64,000 nt of DNA from Paenibacillus pasadenensis (GCF_023715725.1 NZ_JAMBOT010000016.1:1-64000), one strand, 5' to 3'. Counted from the stretch's first letter, positions 15,945 to 23,510 are shown. A program made the numbers and translations. The notes: generated by a model not told the origin, from the sequence alone.

Positions 15945-15974
15945 TTGACATTTCCTCCTTCCTTGGGCTATAAT
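15945..15974 (+). promoter_or_regulatory. veg promoter 2 (sigma-A, consensus)
   Basis: A second perfect TTGACA (15945-15950) and TATAAT (15969-15974) with an 18-base spacer, 41 bases downstream of the first and just before the veg ribosome site. Confidence 0.8.
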
Positions 15975-16001
15975 GGACAAGGAAAGAGGTGGTAGTGACC
16001 A

Positions 16002-16274
16002 ATGGCTAGAAATGCTTTGTCTGAGATCAAGCGCAGCATGGAAGCTCATATCGGTGCCAAAATTATGCTGCGGGCTAATGGAGGCCGGCGCAAGACGGTT
16101 GAGCGTTCCGGTGTTTTGGAAGAAACCTACCCATCTGTTTTCATCGTTAAGCTGGATCAGGATCAGAACGCGTTTAAGCGTGTCTCCTATAGTTATGCGG
16201 ACATCCTTACGGATTCGGTGGAAGTCACCGTCTGCAATGACGAAGGTCAGGTCCGGATCAATCCGCTGCACTGA
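16002..16274 (+). CDS. veg: Veg protein (biofilm formation stimulator family)
   Basis: A 90-residue protein of the Veg family, abundant in Bacilli and linked in B. subtilis to control of biofilm matrix genes. The core GGRRKTVERSGVLEETYPSV and FKRVSYSYADILTDSVEVTV is almost unchanged from B. subtilis. The ATG at 16002 follows AAAGAGGTGG. Two consensus sigma-A promoters stand directly upstream and a terminator follows, so it should be a strongly expressed single-gene unit. Confidence 0.95.
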   Translation: MARNALSEIKRSMEAHIGAKIMLRANGGRRKTVERSGVLEETYPSVFIVKLDQDQNAFKRVSYSYADILTDSVEVTVCNDEGQVRINPLH

Positions 16275-16308
16275 CATATAGATCAGGTTTTCACTGGGGA
16301 ACCTTCAA

Positions 16309-16342
16309 GCGCCGCCGGCTTAGGCTGGCGCGTGTTTTTTTA
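16309..16342 (+). terminator. veg terminator
   Basis: GCGCC...GGCGC hairpin with an inner GCC / GGC pair, followed by GTGTTTTTTT. Confidence 0.75.
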
Positions 16343-16377
16343 TAAGGGCTGATTTAACGGTCTCTAATGATTATGCC

Positions 16378-16407
16378 GCATATCCTTGGCGAATGACCCT
16401 CATACTA
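16378..16407 (+). promoter_or_regulatory. Candidate sigma-G promoter of sspF
   Basis: GCATA (16378-16382), an 18-base spacer, CATACTA (16401-16407). Both elements fit the forespore sigma-G consensus (gyATR / CATnnTA) fully. It lies 64 bases before sspF, a known forespore-type gene. Confidence 0.65.
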
Positions 16408-16470
16408 CATGAGGGCGGGTGTCCGCAGCGGCATCCCGCACCGTCAGAGACGAGCAGAGGAGGCATCTCC

Positions 16471-16653
16471 ATGAGCCGCAGAAGACGCAGCGTAATGTCA
16501 GAGCAGCTGAAGGTGGAGCTGGCGAAGGACTTGGGCTTTTATGACACGGTCCAGCAAGAAGGCTGGGGCGGGATTAAAGCAAAAGACGCTGGCAATATGG
16601 TCAAGCGGGCCATTCAGATGGCCGAGCAGGCCGCTTCACGCCAACAGCGTTAA
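16471..16653 (+). CDS. sspF: Small acid-soluble spore protein, SspF-type
   Basis: A 60-residue SASP-like DNA-binding protein of the spore core. Features are an N-terminal basic stretch (MSRRRRSVMS), the helix EQLKVELAKDLGFYDTVQQE, and the second helix with the family turn GGIKAKDAGNMVKRAIQMAE. The ATG at 16471 has AGGAGG 8 bases upstream. It is followed by its own terminator and preceded by a sigma-G-like promoter. Its place between veg and ispE is the same as in B. subtilis. Confidence 0.93.
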   Translation: MSRRRRSVMSEQLKVELAKDLGFYDTVQQEGWGGIKAKDAGNMVKRAIQMAEQAASRQQR

Positions 16654-16661
16654 ACAGACAG

Positions 16662-16705
16662 AGCGGTTCCTAGCGCCAAGCGCGAAGGAGCCGCTTTCGC
16701 TTTTC
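16662..16705 (+). terminator. sspF terminator
   Basis: AGCGGTTCCT...AGGAGCCGCT hairpin with an inner GCG / CGC loop stem, followed by TTTCGCTTTT. Confidence 0.65.
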
Positions 16706-16763
16706 TCCCGGACCGATGCTATAATAGATGAAGTTTATTCTACGGACGGGTGACGAGAGACTG

Positions 16764-17618
16764 ATGAAAATCTACGAGAAAGCGCCGGCCAAAATCAATC
16801 TTTTATTGGACGTGCTTCGCAAGCGCGAAGACGGCTTCCACGAGGTTGAAATGATTATGACGATGGTGGATTTATCTGACCGGCTGGAGATGGAAGAACT
16901 TCAGCGGGACGCCATCATTATTTCCAGTCAGGCCGGCTACATACCGCTGGATGAGAAAAACCTCGCCTTTCAAGCAGCACGCCTGATTAAAGAGCGCTAC
17001 GATGTCAAAAAGGGCGTTTATATTCATCTGGATAAAAAAATTCCGGTAGCCGCTGGACTTGCCGGCGGAAGCAGCGACGCTGCGGCAGCGCTGCGCGGGC
17101 TGAACCGGCTATGGAAGCTGGACATCCCGGAGGATGAGCTATGCGTTCTCGGCGCGGAGCTTGGCTCAGACGTTCCGTTCTGCGTAACGGGCGGAACAGC
17201 TCTGGCGACCGGGCGCGGCGAAAAGCTGCAAATGATCGACAATCCGCCGTCCTGCTGGGTTGTGCTGGCTAAGCCGCCGATTAACGTATCGACCGCCGAC
17301 GTTTACGGCCGCTTCCGCGTGGACCAGGTGAAGCAGCATCCTTCCCTAAGCGATATGATGGGCGCGCTAAGCAGCGGCTCCTTTAATGACGTATGCGAAG
17401 GGCTTGGCAATGTGCTGGAGGATGTAACGCTGAAGCTGTATCCAGAGGTGCGAATGCTCAAGGAAAGCATGCTGCGGCTTGGAGCGGACGGAGTACTTAT
17501 GTCGGGAAGCGGCCCTACCGTATTTGGCCTGGTGTCTAAGGAGGCCAAGCTGGCCCGGATCTACAACGGATTGCGCGGCTTCTGCAAAGAAGTGTATGTG
17601 GTAAGAATGCTTACATGA
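16764..17618 (+). CDS. ispE: 4-diphosphocytidyl-2-C-methyl-D-erythritol kinase
   Basis: A 284-residue GHMP kinase, the fourth enzyme of the MEP isoprenoid pathway; it phosphorylates CDP-ME at the 2-hydroxyl. The N-terminal motif APAKINLLLDVLRKREDGFH, the ATP loop IPVAAGLAGGSSDAAAAL and the C-terminal MSGSGPTVFGL are all present. The ATG at 16764 gives the expected start MKIYEKAPAKINL. A TATAAT (16720-16725) lies upstream without a clear -35 element. Order sspF-ispE-purR is conserved. Confidence 0.95.
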   Translation: MKIYEKAPAKINLLLDVLRKREDGFHEVEMIMTMVDLSDRLEMEELQRDAIIISSQAGYIPLDEKNLAFQAARLIKERYDVKKGVYIHLDKKIPVAAGLAGGSSDAAAALRGLNRLWKLDIPEDELCVLGAELGSDVPFCVTGGTALATGRGEKLQMIDNPPSCWVVLAKPPINVSTADVYGRFRVDQVKQHPSLSDMMGALSSGSFNDVCEGLGNVLEDVTLKLYPEVRMLKESMLRLGADGVLMSGSGPTVFGLVSKEAKLARIYNGLRGFCKEVYVVRMLT

Positions 17619-17632
17619 AATGCTATGAATCC

Positions 17633-17683
17633 TTGATTAAATCCGTATAAAGATGGTATATTGTCAATACAATATTCGGATTT
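17633..17683 (+). promoter_or_regulatory. purR promoter with two PurBox-like operators
   Basis: TTGATT (17633-17638), an 18-base spacer and TATATT (17657-17662) form a sigma-A-like promoter. Downstream, 17671-17683 read on the minus strand is AAATCCGAATATT, one mismatch from the PurBox AWWWCCGAACWWT. A weaker copy in the opposite orientation (AAATCCGTATAAA, three mismatches) lies at 17639-17651. Opposed PurBoxes suggest PurR autoregulation. Confidence 0.5.
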
Positions 17684-17698
17684 AGCCAGGGGGATCTC

Positions 17699-18529
17699 AT
17701 GGTGAAGAAGCTTAAACGCAGTGCCCGGTTGGTCGAGATGACCCAATATTTGCTTAATCGTCCCCATACGTTAATTTCTCTAACCGCTTTTGCGGACCGA
17801 TACCAGTCTGCCAAATCGTCCATAAGCGAAGATTTGGCCATTATTAAAGAAGTATTTGAGGAAGAGGGCATCGGCCAGCTTCAGACGCTTGCCGGAGCTG
17901 CCGGAGGGGTGAAGTTTATTCCCAAAATGCCGGCGGAGACCGCTCTGGAAATCATTGAGCGCGTCTGCCGGGAGCTGGAGCAGCCGGAACGGGTGCTTCC
18001 CGGCGGTTATCTTTATATGACCGATATGCTCGGCATGCCGCATTTGCTGGGCGATGTCGGCCGTATTTTTGCGACCGCATTTGCCGACCGCCAGATTGAC
18101 GTCATTATGACGGTGGAGACGAAGGGGATCCCGCTTGCCTATGCAACAGCGGCTTGCCTCAATTTACCAGTTGTAATCGTCAGGCGCGACAACAAGGTGA
18201 CGGAAGGCTCGGCGGTCAGCATCAACTATGTGTCGGGTTCGAACAAGCGCATCCAGACGATGTCGCTTGCCCGCAGAGCGCTCAAGGAGCAGTCGCGCGT
18301 GCTGATTATCGATGACTTTATGAAAGCCGGCGGCACGGTACAGGGCATGATCGATTTGCTGAGCGAGTTCAATGCGACGGTTGCCGGCGTCGGCGTATTC
18401 GTTGAATCCGGCGAAGTTGGCACGGAGGATCGTCTGCTGGAGGACTACGTGTCGCTGGCGAAGCTGACGGCGGTGGATTTGAAGACGAAACAGACAACGG
18501 TTGTGCCAGGCAATTATTTTCAATCGTAA
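17699..18529 (+). CDS. purR: Purine operon repressor PurR
   Basis: A 276-residue repressor with an N-terminal winged helix (RSARLVEMTQYLLNRPHTLI onwards, residues 1-75) and a C-terminal phosphoribosyltransferase-fold domain whose PRPP motif is VLIIDDFMKAGGTV. PRPP binding releases it from PurBox DNA, so it ties pur gene expression to PRPP and adenine status. The ATG at 17699 has CAGGGGG upstream. ridA follows 16 bases downstream, the purR-yabJ pair of B. subtilis. Confidence 0.95.
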   Translation: MVKKLKRSARLVEMTQYLLNRPHTLISLTAFADRYQSAKSSISEDLAIIKEVFEEEGIGQLQTLAGAAGGVKFIPKMPAETALEIIERVCRELEQPERVLPGGYLYMTDMLGMPHLLGDVGRIFATAFADRQIDVIMTVETKGIPLAYATAACLNLPVVIVRRDNKVTEGSAVSINYVSGSNKRIQTMSLARRALKEQSRVLIIDDFMKAGGTVQGMIDLLSEFNATVAGVGVFVESGEVGTEDRLLEDYVSLAKLTAVDLKTKQTTVVPGNYFQS

Positions 18530-18545
18530 AATAGGAGGCATTATA

Positions 18546-18938
18546 ATGTCCAAGCTGCAAATGATTAACGCCGAGGGTGCGCCTGCGGCAATTGGTCCCT
18601 ATTCCCACGCGGTGAAGCTAGGCGATATGCTGTATACGTCGGGTCAAATTCCGCTGCAGGCGGACGGCTCTCTCATCGAGGGCGGCATCCGCGAACAGGC
18701 GGCGCAGGTGTTCCGCAATCTGGAAGCTGTGCTCGCTGCAGGAGGCTCCTCGCTGTCCCAGGTTGTTAAAGCAACCGTATTTTTGAAGGACATGAACCAG
18801 TTCGCCGACGTCAATGAAGTGTATGCATCCTTCTTCGGAGAGCATAAACCAGCCCGCTCTGCTGTTGAGGTTGCGCGCCTGCCGAAGGACGTTCTTGTCG
18901 AAATTGAAGTTATCGCCTCGACATCTGTCGAAAGGTAA
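18546..18938 (+). CDS. ridA: RidA family enamine/imine deaminase (YabJ)
   Basis: A 130-residue trimeric RidA protein that hydrolyses reactive 2-aminoacrylate-type imines. It shows GAPAAIGPYSHAVKLGDMLY, SGQIPLQADGSL, FRNLEAVLAAGGSSLSQVVK and SAVEVARLPKDVLVEIE, where the conserved Arg binds the substrate carboxylate. The ATG at 18546 follows AGGAGG. In B. subtilis YabJ is needed for full PurR repression, which fits the purR-ridA operon. Confidence 0.95.
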   Translation: MSKLQMINAEGAPAAIGPYSHAVKLGDMLYTSGQIPLQADGSLIEGGIREQAAQVFRNLEAVLAAGGSSLSQVVKATVFLKDMNQFADVNEVYASFFGEHKPARSAVEVARLPKDVLVEIEVIASTSVER

Positions 18939-18997
18939 CGAATAATCTTAATTTCCAAAATTTATTTTATAAAGGCCCTGTAAATTGGCAGAAATAA

Positions 18998-19024
18998 GAA
19001 GGAATCTGTGCAGAAATGTGGAAT
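18998..19024 (+). promoter_or_regulatory. Candidate sigma-H promoter of spoVG
   Basis: GAAGGAATC (18998-19006), an 11-base spacer, GTGGAAT (19018-19024). This matches the sigma-H consensus RnAGGAwWW-11/13-RnnGAAT with one mismatch. B. subtilis spoVG is a reference sigma-H gene. Confidence 0.6.
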
Positions 19025-19064
19025 AATACACCAAGTCTTCTAGAGGCAAAGGTGGTGAACACAA

Positions 19065-19352
19065 GTGCAGATTACTGATGTCAGACTCCGCCGTGTTAAT
19101 TCCGAGGGACGTATGAAGGCTATCGCATCCATCACCATTGATAATGAATTTGTCGTTCATGATATTCGCGTCATTGACGGGAACAATGGGATGTTTGTTG
19201 CAATGCCGAGCAAGCGTACGCCCGACGGGGAATTCCGGGATATTGCCCACCCGATCTCTTCCACTACACGGGAAAAGATTCAAGCAGCCGTGCTCGCCGA
19301 ATACGAGCGCGCAGCTACGGAAGAGGAAGTTGCAATCGAAGAAGGCGCCTGA
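19065..19352 (+). CDS. spoVG: Septation / RNA-binding regulator SpoVG
   Basis: A 95-residue SpoVG protein, a small nucleic-acid-binding regulator of septation, sporulation and virulence-type functions in Firmicutes. The sequence MQITDVRLRRVNSEGRMKAI, VVHD-type strand and GMFVAMPSKRTPDGEFRDIA are characteristic. The start is a GTG at 19065 with AAAGGTGGTG upstream. A sigma-H-like promoter precedes it and a terminator follows. Confidence 0.96.
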   Translation: MQITDVRLRRVNSEGRMKAIASITIDNEFVVHDIRVIDGNNGMFVAMPSKRTPDGEFRDIAHPISSTTREKIQAAVLAEYERAATEEEVAIEEGA

Positions 19353-19387
19353 TTCGTACGAGGTGCGGAACAATTCATTTACCGATG

Positions 19388-19416
19388 GGGAGCCCTATGG
19401 CTCCCTTTCTTTTTTG
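19388..19416 (+). terminator. spoVG terminator
   Basis: GGGAGCC-CTAT-GGCTCCC hairpin followed by TTTCTTTTTT. The T tract overlaps the -35 box of the glmU promoter. Confidence 0.85.
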
Positions 19417-19442
19417 ACTAGAATGCCGGATTGGGATATATA
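19414..19442 (+). promoter_or_regulatory. Sigma-A promoter of glmU
   Basis: TTGACT (19414-19419), a 17-base spacer, TATATA (19437-19442). It sits immediately after the spoVG terminator hairpin. Confidence 0.65.
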
Positions 19443-19493
19443 TAGGGATATGGGTTATAGGAAAGCAACGGACAACAGGGAGGAATGAAAGCA

Positions 19494-20891
19494 TTGAAAC
19501 GGATGGCGGTCGTGCTTGCAGCCGGTCAGGGCAAGCGAATGAAATCGAAGCTGTACAAAGTACTTCATCCCGTATGCGGCAAACCGATGGTTGGGCATGT
19601 CATGGATACCGTGGAAAAGGCGGCCTGCGAGGAAATCGTCGTCGTAACGGGACATGGCGCCGCACAGGTGCAAAGTTTTCTTGAAGGACGCGCCAAGTTT
19701 GTGCTGCAGGAGCAGCAGCTTGGAACAGGCCATGCGGTGCAGCAGGCGGAAGCTTTGCTTAGCGGCAAGGAAGGCACAACCATCGTCATCTGCGGCGATA
19801 CGCCGCTCGTCACGGCGGAGACGATCGAGTCCATGCTGGAGCTGCATGAGAGCAGCGGCGCAGCAGCGACTGTGCTGACAGCTGAGTTCACCGATCCGAC
19901 CGGGTACGGGCGTGTCGTTCGCGGTGCAGAGGGAGCGGTTGAGCGCATCGTGGAGCAGAAGGACTGCTCGCCGGCCGAGGCTGCCGTACAGGAGATTAAT
20001 ACCGGAACGTACTGCTTCGACAACCGCAAGCTGTTTGAAGCGCTGGCCCGCGTAACCAACGACAATGCTCAGGGCGAATATTATTTGACCGATGTCATCG
20101 GCATCTTTGTATCCGCAGGAGAATCCGTACAGGCTTACTGCACATCGGATTTGGCGGAAGCAATCGGCGTGAATGACCGCATTGCGCTTGGCGAGGCGGA
20201 ACGCCTTATGCGCGAGCGCATCGTGCGCCGCCATCAGATTAACGGCGTGACGTTCATCGATACGACAGCCGCTTATATTGAAGCTGAGGTGGAGATTGGG
20301 GCCGATACGGTCATTTATCCCGGTACGGTGCTGCGGGGAGCTACAGTCATCGGCGAGGATTGTGTCATCGGGCCGCAAGCCGATATTAAGGACTCCGTTA
20401 TCGGAAACGGCGTCGCGGTGCGTTACAGCACGATCGACAAATCCGAGGCGGGTGAAGGCACTTCCATCGGGCCTTACGCCAACCTGCGCCCGGGCTCCAA
20501 GCTTGGCAAGGACTGCAAAATCGGCGATTTTGTTGAGCTCAAAAACGCTGTGATTGGAGATGAGAGCAAAGTGTCGCATCTGAGCTACGTCGGCGATGCC
20601 GAAGTTGGCAGCGGCGTTAACATCGGCTGCGGCGCAATTACGGTCAACTATGACGGCTTCAACAAAGCTAAAACGGTCATCGGCAACGATGCGTTTATCG
20701 GCAGCAACGTCAATTTGATTGCACCAGTGAACATTGGAGACGGAGCTTATGTCGTGGCGGGCTCCACGGTCACCCATGACGTGCCGGGCGGCGATCTGGC
20801 GATTGCCCGGGAGCGGCAGGTAAACAAGCCTGGTTACGCAGATAAAATCCGCGCACGCGCCAAAGCCAAAAAAGAACGCGGTCAAGGCTAA
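19494..20891 (+). CDS. glmU: Bifunctional UDP-N-acetylglucosamine pyrophosphorylase / glucosamine-1-phosphate acetyltransferase
   Basis: A ~465-residue two-domain enzyme that acetylates glucosamine-1-P and then makes UDP-GlcNAc for peptidoglycan. The N-terminal nucleotidyltransferase has VVLAAGQGKRMKSKLYKVLH and CGDTPLVTAET. The C-terminal left-handed beta-helix has repeated hexapeptides such as IGEDCVIGPQADI, and GCGAITVNYDGFNKAKT at the acetyl-CoA site. I favour the TTG at 19494 (10 bases from GGGAGG); the ATG at 19485 is only one base from that site. In B. subtilis prs follows; here a terminator and an AraC gene follow instead. Confidence 0.95.
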   Translation: MKRMAVVLAAGQGKRMKSKLYKVLHPVCGKPMVGHVMDTVEKAACEEIVVVTGHGAAQVQSFLEGRAKFVLQEQQLGTGHAVQQAEALLSGKEGTTIVICGDTPLVTAETIESMLELHESSGAAATVLTAEFTDPTGYGRVVRGAEGAVERIVEQKDCSPAEAAVQEINTGTYCFDNRKLFEALARVTNDNAQGEYYLTDVIGIFVSAGESVQAYCTSDLAEAIGVNDRIALGEAERLMRERIVRRHQINGVTFIDTTAAYIEAEVEIGADTVIYPGTVLRGATVIGEDCVIGPQADIKDSVIGNGVAVRYSTIDKSEAGEGTSIGPYANLRPGSKLGKDCKIGDFVELKNAVIGDESKVSHLSYVGDAEVGSGVNIGCGAITVNYDGFNKAKTVIGNDAFIGSNVNLIAPVNIGDGAYVVAGSTVTHDVPGGDLAIARERQVNKPGYADKIRARAKAKKERGQG

Positions 20892-20910
20892 GCCGAAGCC
20901 GTTAAACGAT

Positions 20911-20949
20911 AAAAGGCCAAGCAGGAATCGATCCTGCTTGGCCTTTTTT
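20911..20949. terminator. Bidirectional terminator, glmU / araC-type gene
   Basis: AAAAGGCCAAGCAGGA / TCCTGCTTGGCCTTTT is a near-perfect 16-bp stem flanked by A and T runs, placed between two convergent genes, so it works in both directions. Confidence 0.9.
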
Positions 20950-20958
20950 GAGTTGAGC

Positions 20959-21864
20959 TTATTCTTCGAACTGCAAGTTCATCGGGTGGTCGGGCAGCTG
21001 AACAGTCGTGTCCAGGCTAGTTACTGGAACGCTGAGGTCCACTTTCTCGAAGCGCAGGCTGTCGATCCACACCTCTCCTTCACCGCTTAGCAGCACGCCG
21101 AAGCTAATGACGGCGCTCTCCAAGGGCACATCCAGCACGACAGGGTAGTGGTTCCATTCCGTATCGCCGGACAGCGGCCGGTCGCTCATGTTATCGAACT
21201 GGAGCATTTCCTCTTCGGCGTTGTCCACGCGCATCCAAAGGCCGCAAAATTCGGTTACGCCGCGGGTGCGCAGAAATCCGGAAAAACGCATGCGTTTACC
21301 TCGGTAAGCATCCGCCTTGAACTGCTGCATCAGGGTGCCAAAGCCGCCCGCTTCGGGATGGGATTTGGACTTCAGCAGCCCGGAGGCTTCACCCTGATGG
21401 ATGATGCTGCGGTCCAGGTCAATCCGGTAATGCTGCGGCTGGCTTCCTCTCAAAAACCATCCTTTAAGGGGACTTTCCATGGAAGCTTGCTGTTGTGCAC
21501 TCATTCGCTCCATCATCCTTTCTCTCATCCGATTATGAATTCGAAACAGTTTGCGATAGCGTCCTGGCGGCAATCCGTATTGTTTTTTGAATGCCCGGGT
21601 GAACGCCTCCTGACTCTCGAAGCGGCAGTCCAGAGCCAGATCCAGAATGCTGCGGTCGCTTTCCAGAAGCAGGCGGGAGGCGAGTGAAAGTCGCCTGGCT
21701 CTTAAATAATCTCCTATGCTCAATCCGGTATGGCGGCGAAACACGCGGTGAAAATGATAAGCGGAAAAACCGGCTTCAGCGGCAATACGCTCCAGCGTCA
21801 GATTCTCTTCCAGATGCGCTTCCATATAGGCAATTGCGCTTTGGACGCTCACTTGCCTTTCCAA
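20959..21864 (-). CDS. AraC-family transcriptional regulator with C-terminal jelly-roll-like domain
   Basis: A 301-residue regulator with the two AraC helix-turn-helix motifs at the N-terminus (LTLERIAAEAGFSAYHFHRV at about 23-42, then LDLALDCRFESQEAFTRAFK at about 75-94). The C-terminal 170 residues form a separate beta-rich domain (GWFLRGSQPQHYRIDLDRS, GFLRTRGVTEFCGLWMRVD, ISFGVLLSGEGEVWIDSLRF) that looks like a carbohydrate-binding jelly roll of the type found in some Bacillus AraC proteins. The ligand is unknown. It lies in the place where prs is found in B. subtilis, on the opposite strand to its neighbours, and is likely a lineage-specific insertion. Confidence 0.85.
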   Translation of the reverse strand: MERQVSVQSAIAYMEAHLEENLTLERIAAEAGFSAYHFHRVFRRHTGLSIGDYLRARRLSLASRLLLESDRSILDLALDCRFESQEAFTRAFKKQYGLPPGRYRKLFRIHNRMRERMMERMSAQQQASMESPLKGWFLRGSQPQHYRIDLDRSIIHQGEASGLLKSKSHPEAGGFGTLMQQFKADAYRGKRMRFSGFLRTRGVTEFCGLWMRVDNAEEEMLQFDNMSDRPLSGDTEWNHYPVVLDVPLESAVISFGVLLSGEGEVWIDSLRFEKVDLSVPVTSLDTTVQLPDHPMNLQFEE

Positions 21865-21926
21865 GCTCTCACCTCCTCTACCAGCAGAATATCAGAATGC
21901 CGGATCCGGTTTTTGATCATTTTTGC

Positions 21927-21952
21927 GTTTAATTGGGACGGGGAATGGGTAA
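21927..21952 (+). promoter_or_regulatory. Candidate sigma-B-type promoter of ctc/rplY
   Basis: GTTTAA (21927-21932), a 14-base spacer, GGGTAA (21947-21952). It differs by one base from the general-stress consensus GTTTAA-GGGTAT, and the 14-base spacer is the one I recall for the B. subtilis ctc promoter, a reference sigma-B promoter. Confidence 0.5.
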
Positions 21953-22017
21953 GTTAGGTTAGTATACACTGTCCAACGATTGACAGGTGTGAGGACCTTT
22001 AGAGGAGGAATTGTATC

Positions 22018-22662
22018 ATGGCTATTACCATGCAAGCTGAAGCACGCAGCAATGCGTCCAAAGGAAGCCTTCGCAAGCTTCGCCAAGAAGGCAAGGTGCC
22101 TGCCGTGGTATACGGCAAGAAGCTGGAATCTTCATCGGTTATCTCCCTGGAAGAGAAGGAAGTGCTTCATCTGCTTCGCTCCCAGCCGAATGCCATTATC
22201 GAGCTGACTATTCCGGATGCCGGCAAACAGCCGGTCATGATTACGGATGTGCAGCGCGACGCGCTTTCCCGCAAGCTGGTGCATGTGGATCTGCATCAAA
22301 TTAACATGAACGAGGAAATCAAAGCCTCGGTTCGCATCGACATTACCGGCGATTCAACAGGCGTTCGTGAAGGCGGCGTACTGTCTGTGACGCTGCATGA
22401 GGTAGAGGTGCAGTGTTTGCCGAACGATATACCGGAGTCCATTGAAGCGGATATTTCCGCTCTTGGCGTCGGCGAAAACTTAGCTGCAGGCGATCTGAAG
22501 CTGCCTGGAAAGGTTCAGCTGGTTACCGATCCCGAGCAAATTGTCGTAGGCGTACTGGCGCCGCAGAAGGAAGTGTCCGAGGAGGAAGCCGAAGAGGCGG
22601 CCAAAGAGGACGAAAAGGCGGCGGCCCGTTCCGAGGACGCCAACGCGGTGGACGAGGAATAA
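22018..22662 (+). CDS. rplY: 50S ribosomal protein L25 / general stress protein Ctc
   Basis: A 214-residue L25/TL5/Ctc protein that binds 5S rRNA in the 50S subunit. The N-terminal L25 domain (RSNASKGSLRKLRQEGKVPA, VVYGKKLESS) is followed by the TL5 C-terminal beta domain (about residues 95-185), then an acidic tail of Glu, Asp and Ala. The ATG at 22018 follows AGAGGAGG. In B. subtilis Ctc is induced by stress through sigma-B, and a similar promoter sequence is present here. Confidence 0.94.
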   Translation: MAITMQAEARSNASKGSLRKLRQEGKVPAVVYGKKLESSSVISLEEKEVLHLLRSQPNAIIELTIPDAGKQPVMITDVQRDALSRKLVHVDLHQINMNEEIKASVRIDITGDSTGVREGGVLSVTLHEVEVQCLPNDIPESIEADISALGVGENLAAGDLKLPGKVQLVTDPEQIVVGVLAPQKEVSEEEAEEAAKEDEKAAARSEDANAVDEE

Positions 22663-22691
22663 AGCGCCGTACTGCGGCGTAGCGGCATAGG

Positions 22692-22734
22692 AAAAAGGCT
22701 GTTCCCATCCGAATTGGAGGGGACAGCCTTTTTC
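22692..22734. terminator. Bidirectional terminator after rplY
   Basis: AAAAAGGCTGTTCCC / GGGGACAGCCTTTTT stem with a 12-base loop. It is flanked by A and T runs and sits between rplY and the convergent small-protein gene. Confidence 0.85.
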
Positions 22735-22821
22735 CAACTGTAGGAATGAATAAGTATTCCAATCTCCCCTCCTGTTCTCTTCTTGCTCTGCACCGAAAAG
22801 GACGGAGGTAGCCTTGCCTTC

Positions 22822-23262
22822 CTAGGCATAACGATAAACGGAAAGCTTATAGGCGTAAAAATTATTGTTATCAACAATCAACACAAAATTCCCCGTTTTG
22901 CGGCTGTTTGTTATGCCGGTTCCGCTTTGCATGGTTAAGCTGAAGCTGCCCGCATCCCGGTTGTAAAGGTCGCGAATGTTGTATTCAGCCGTTACCGTAC
23001 CGCTTATTACAAAATCAGGCGATCTTGTATAATCGATGCGTGTCGGCAAAGCCGGAACATTCGTAGGCGATGAAAGAAAAAAATTATACGCCGTTGTAGC
23101 ATTATTAATTTGGAAGCGCGACGCTGCCGTCGCATCCGGCGGATCACATTCCTTCATTCCGGCGCAGAATACGCTCATTACGATGACAAGCAGAATAAAT
23201 AAAACCAGAACCGTTCCGAGGTCGCCACCGCCATAGCGGCTGATTGCTGCGTCCTTATTCAT
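22822..23262 (-). CDS. Small membrane-anchored protein with YjcZ-like N-terminus
   Basis: A 146-residue protein of unknown function. The first 37 residues (SRYGGGDLGTVLVLFILLVI then VMSVFCAGM) closely resemble the tiny sporulation-associated YjcZ-type peptides, which are a Gly-rich start followed by one hydrophobic helix. Unlike those peptides, it continues into a ~105-residue extracytoplasmic domain rich in Asn, Thr and beta-type strands (YTRSPDFVISGTVTAEYNIR, TGNFVLIVDNNNFYAYKLSV). The ATG at 23262 has GGAGG upstream. It breaks the ctc-pth pair found in B. subtilis and stands on the opposite strand. Confidence 0.7.
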   Translation of the reverse strand: MNKDAAISRYGGGDLGTVLVLFILLVIVMSVFCAGMKECDPPDATAASRFQINNATTAYNFFLSSPTNVPALPTRIDYTRSPDFVISGTVTAEYNIRDLYNRDAGSFSLTMQSGTGITNSRKTGNFVLIVDNNNFYAYKLSVYRYA

Positions 23263-23510
23263 TTGAATTCCTCCATACTTTGTTTTCTATTGGACGTTTT
23301 CAGTCTCATTTAAGCTGATCAAATCGATCTTCATACCTCTATTCTATTCGCCAGGCTAACTTCGTGACTGAGGCTTATATCCAATAGAGAGAAAGATAGT
23401 TTCGGGTGAGGCGAGTGGGTGGCCTTAAGAAAGCGGGAAGTGGGCGAAACCGCGCTCTTTGTGGTACAGTGATTGGTAGCAAACTGTTACAGAGGGGTGC
23501 GGCAGCAAGC

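Noticed and set aside
16697..16725. A sigma-A promoter for ispE
   Set aside because: A perfect TATAAT is present at 16720-16725, but no acceptable -35 box lies 16-19 bases upstream.
19455..20885. A 476-codon minus-strand frame opposite glmU
   Set aside because: It lies fully antisense to glmU, a clear enzyme gene, and its product is rich in Arg, His, Asp and Cys as expected from a mirrored GC-rich gene. No ribosome site or known motif.
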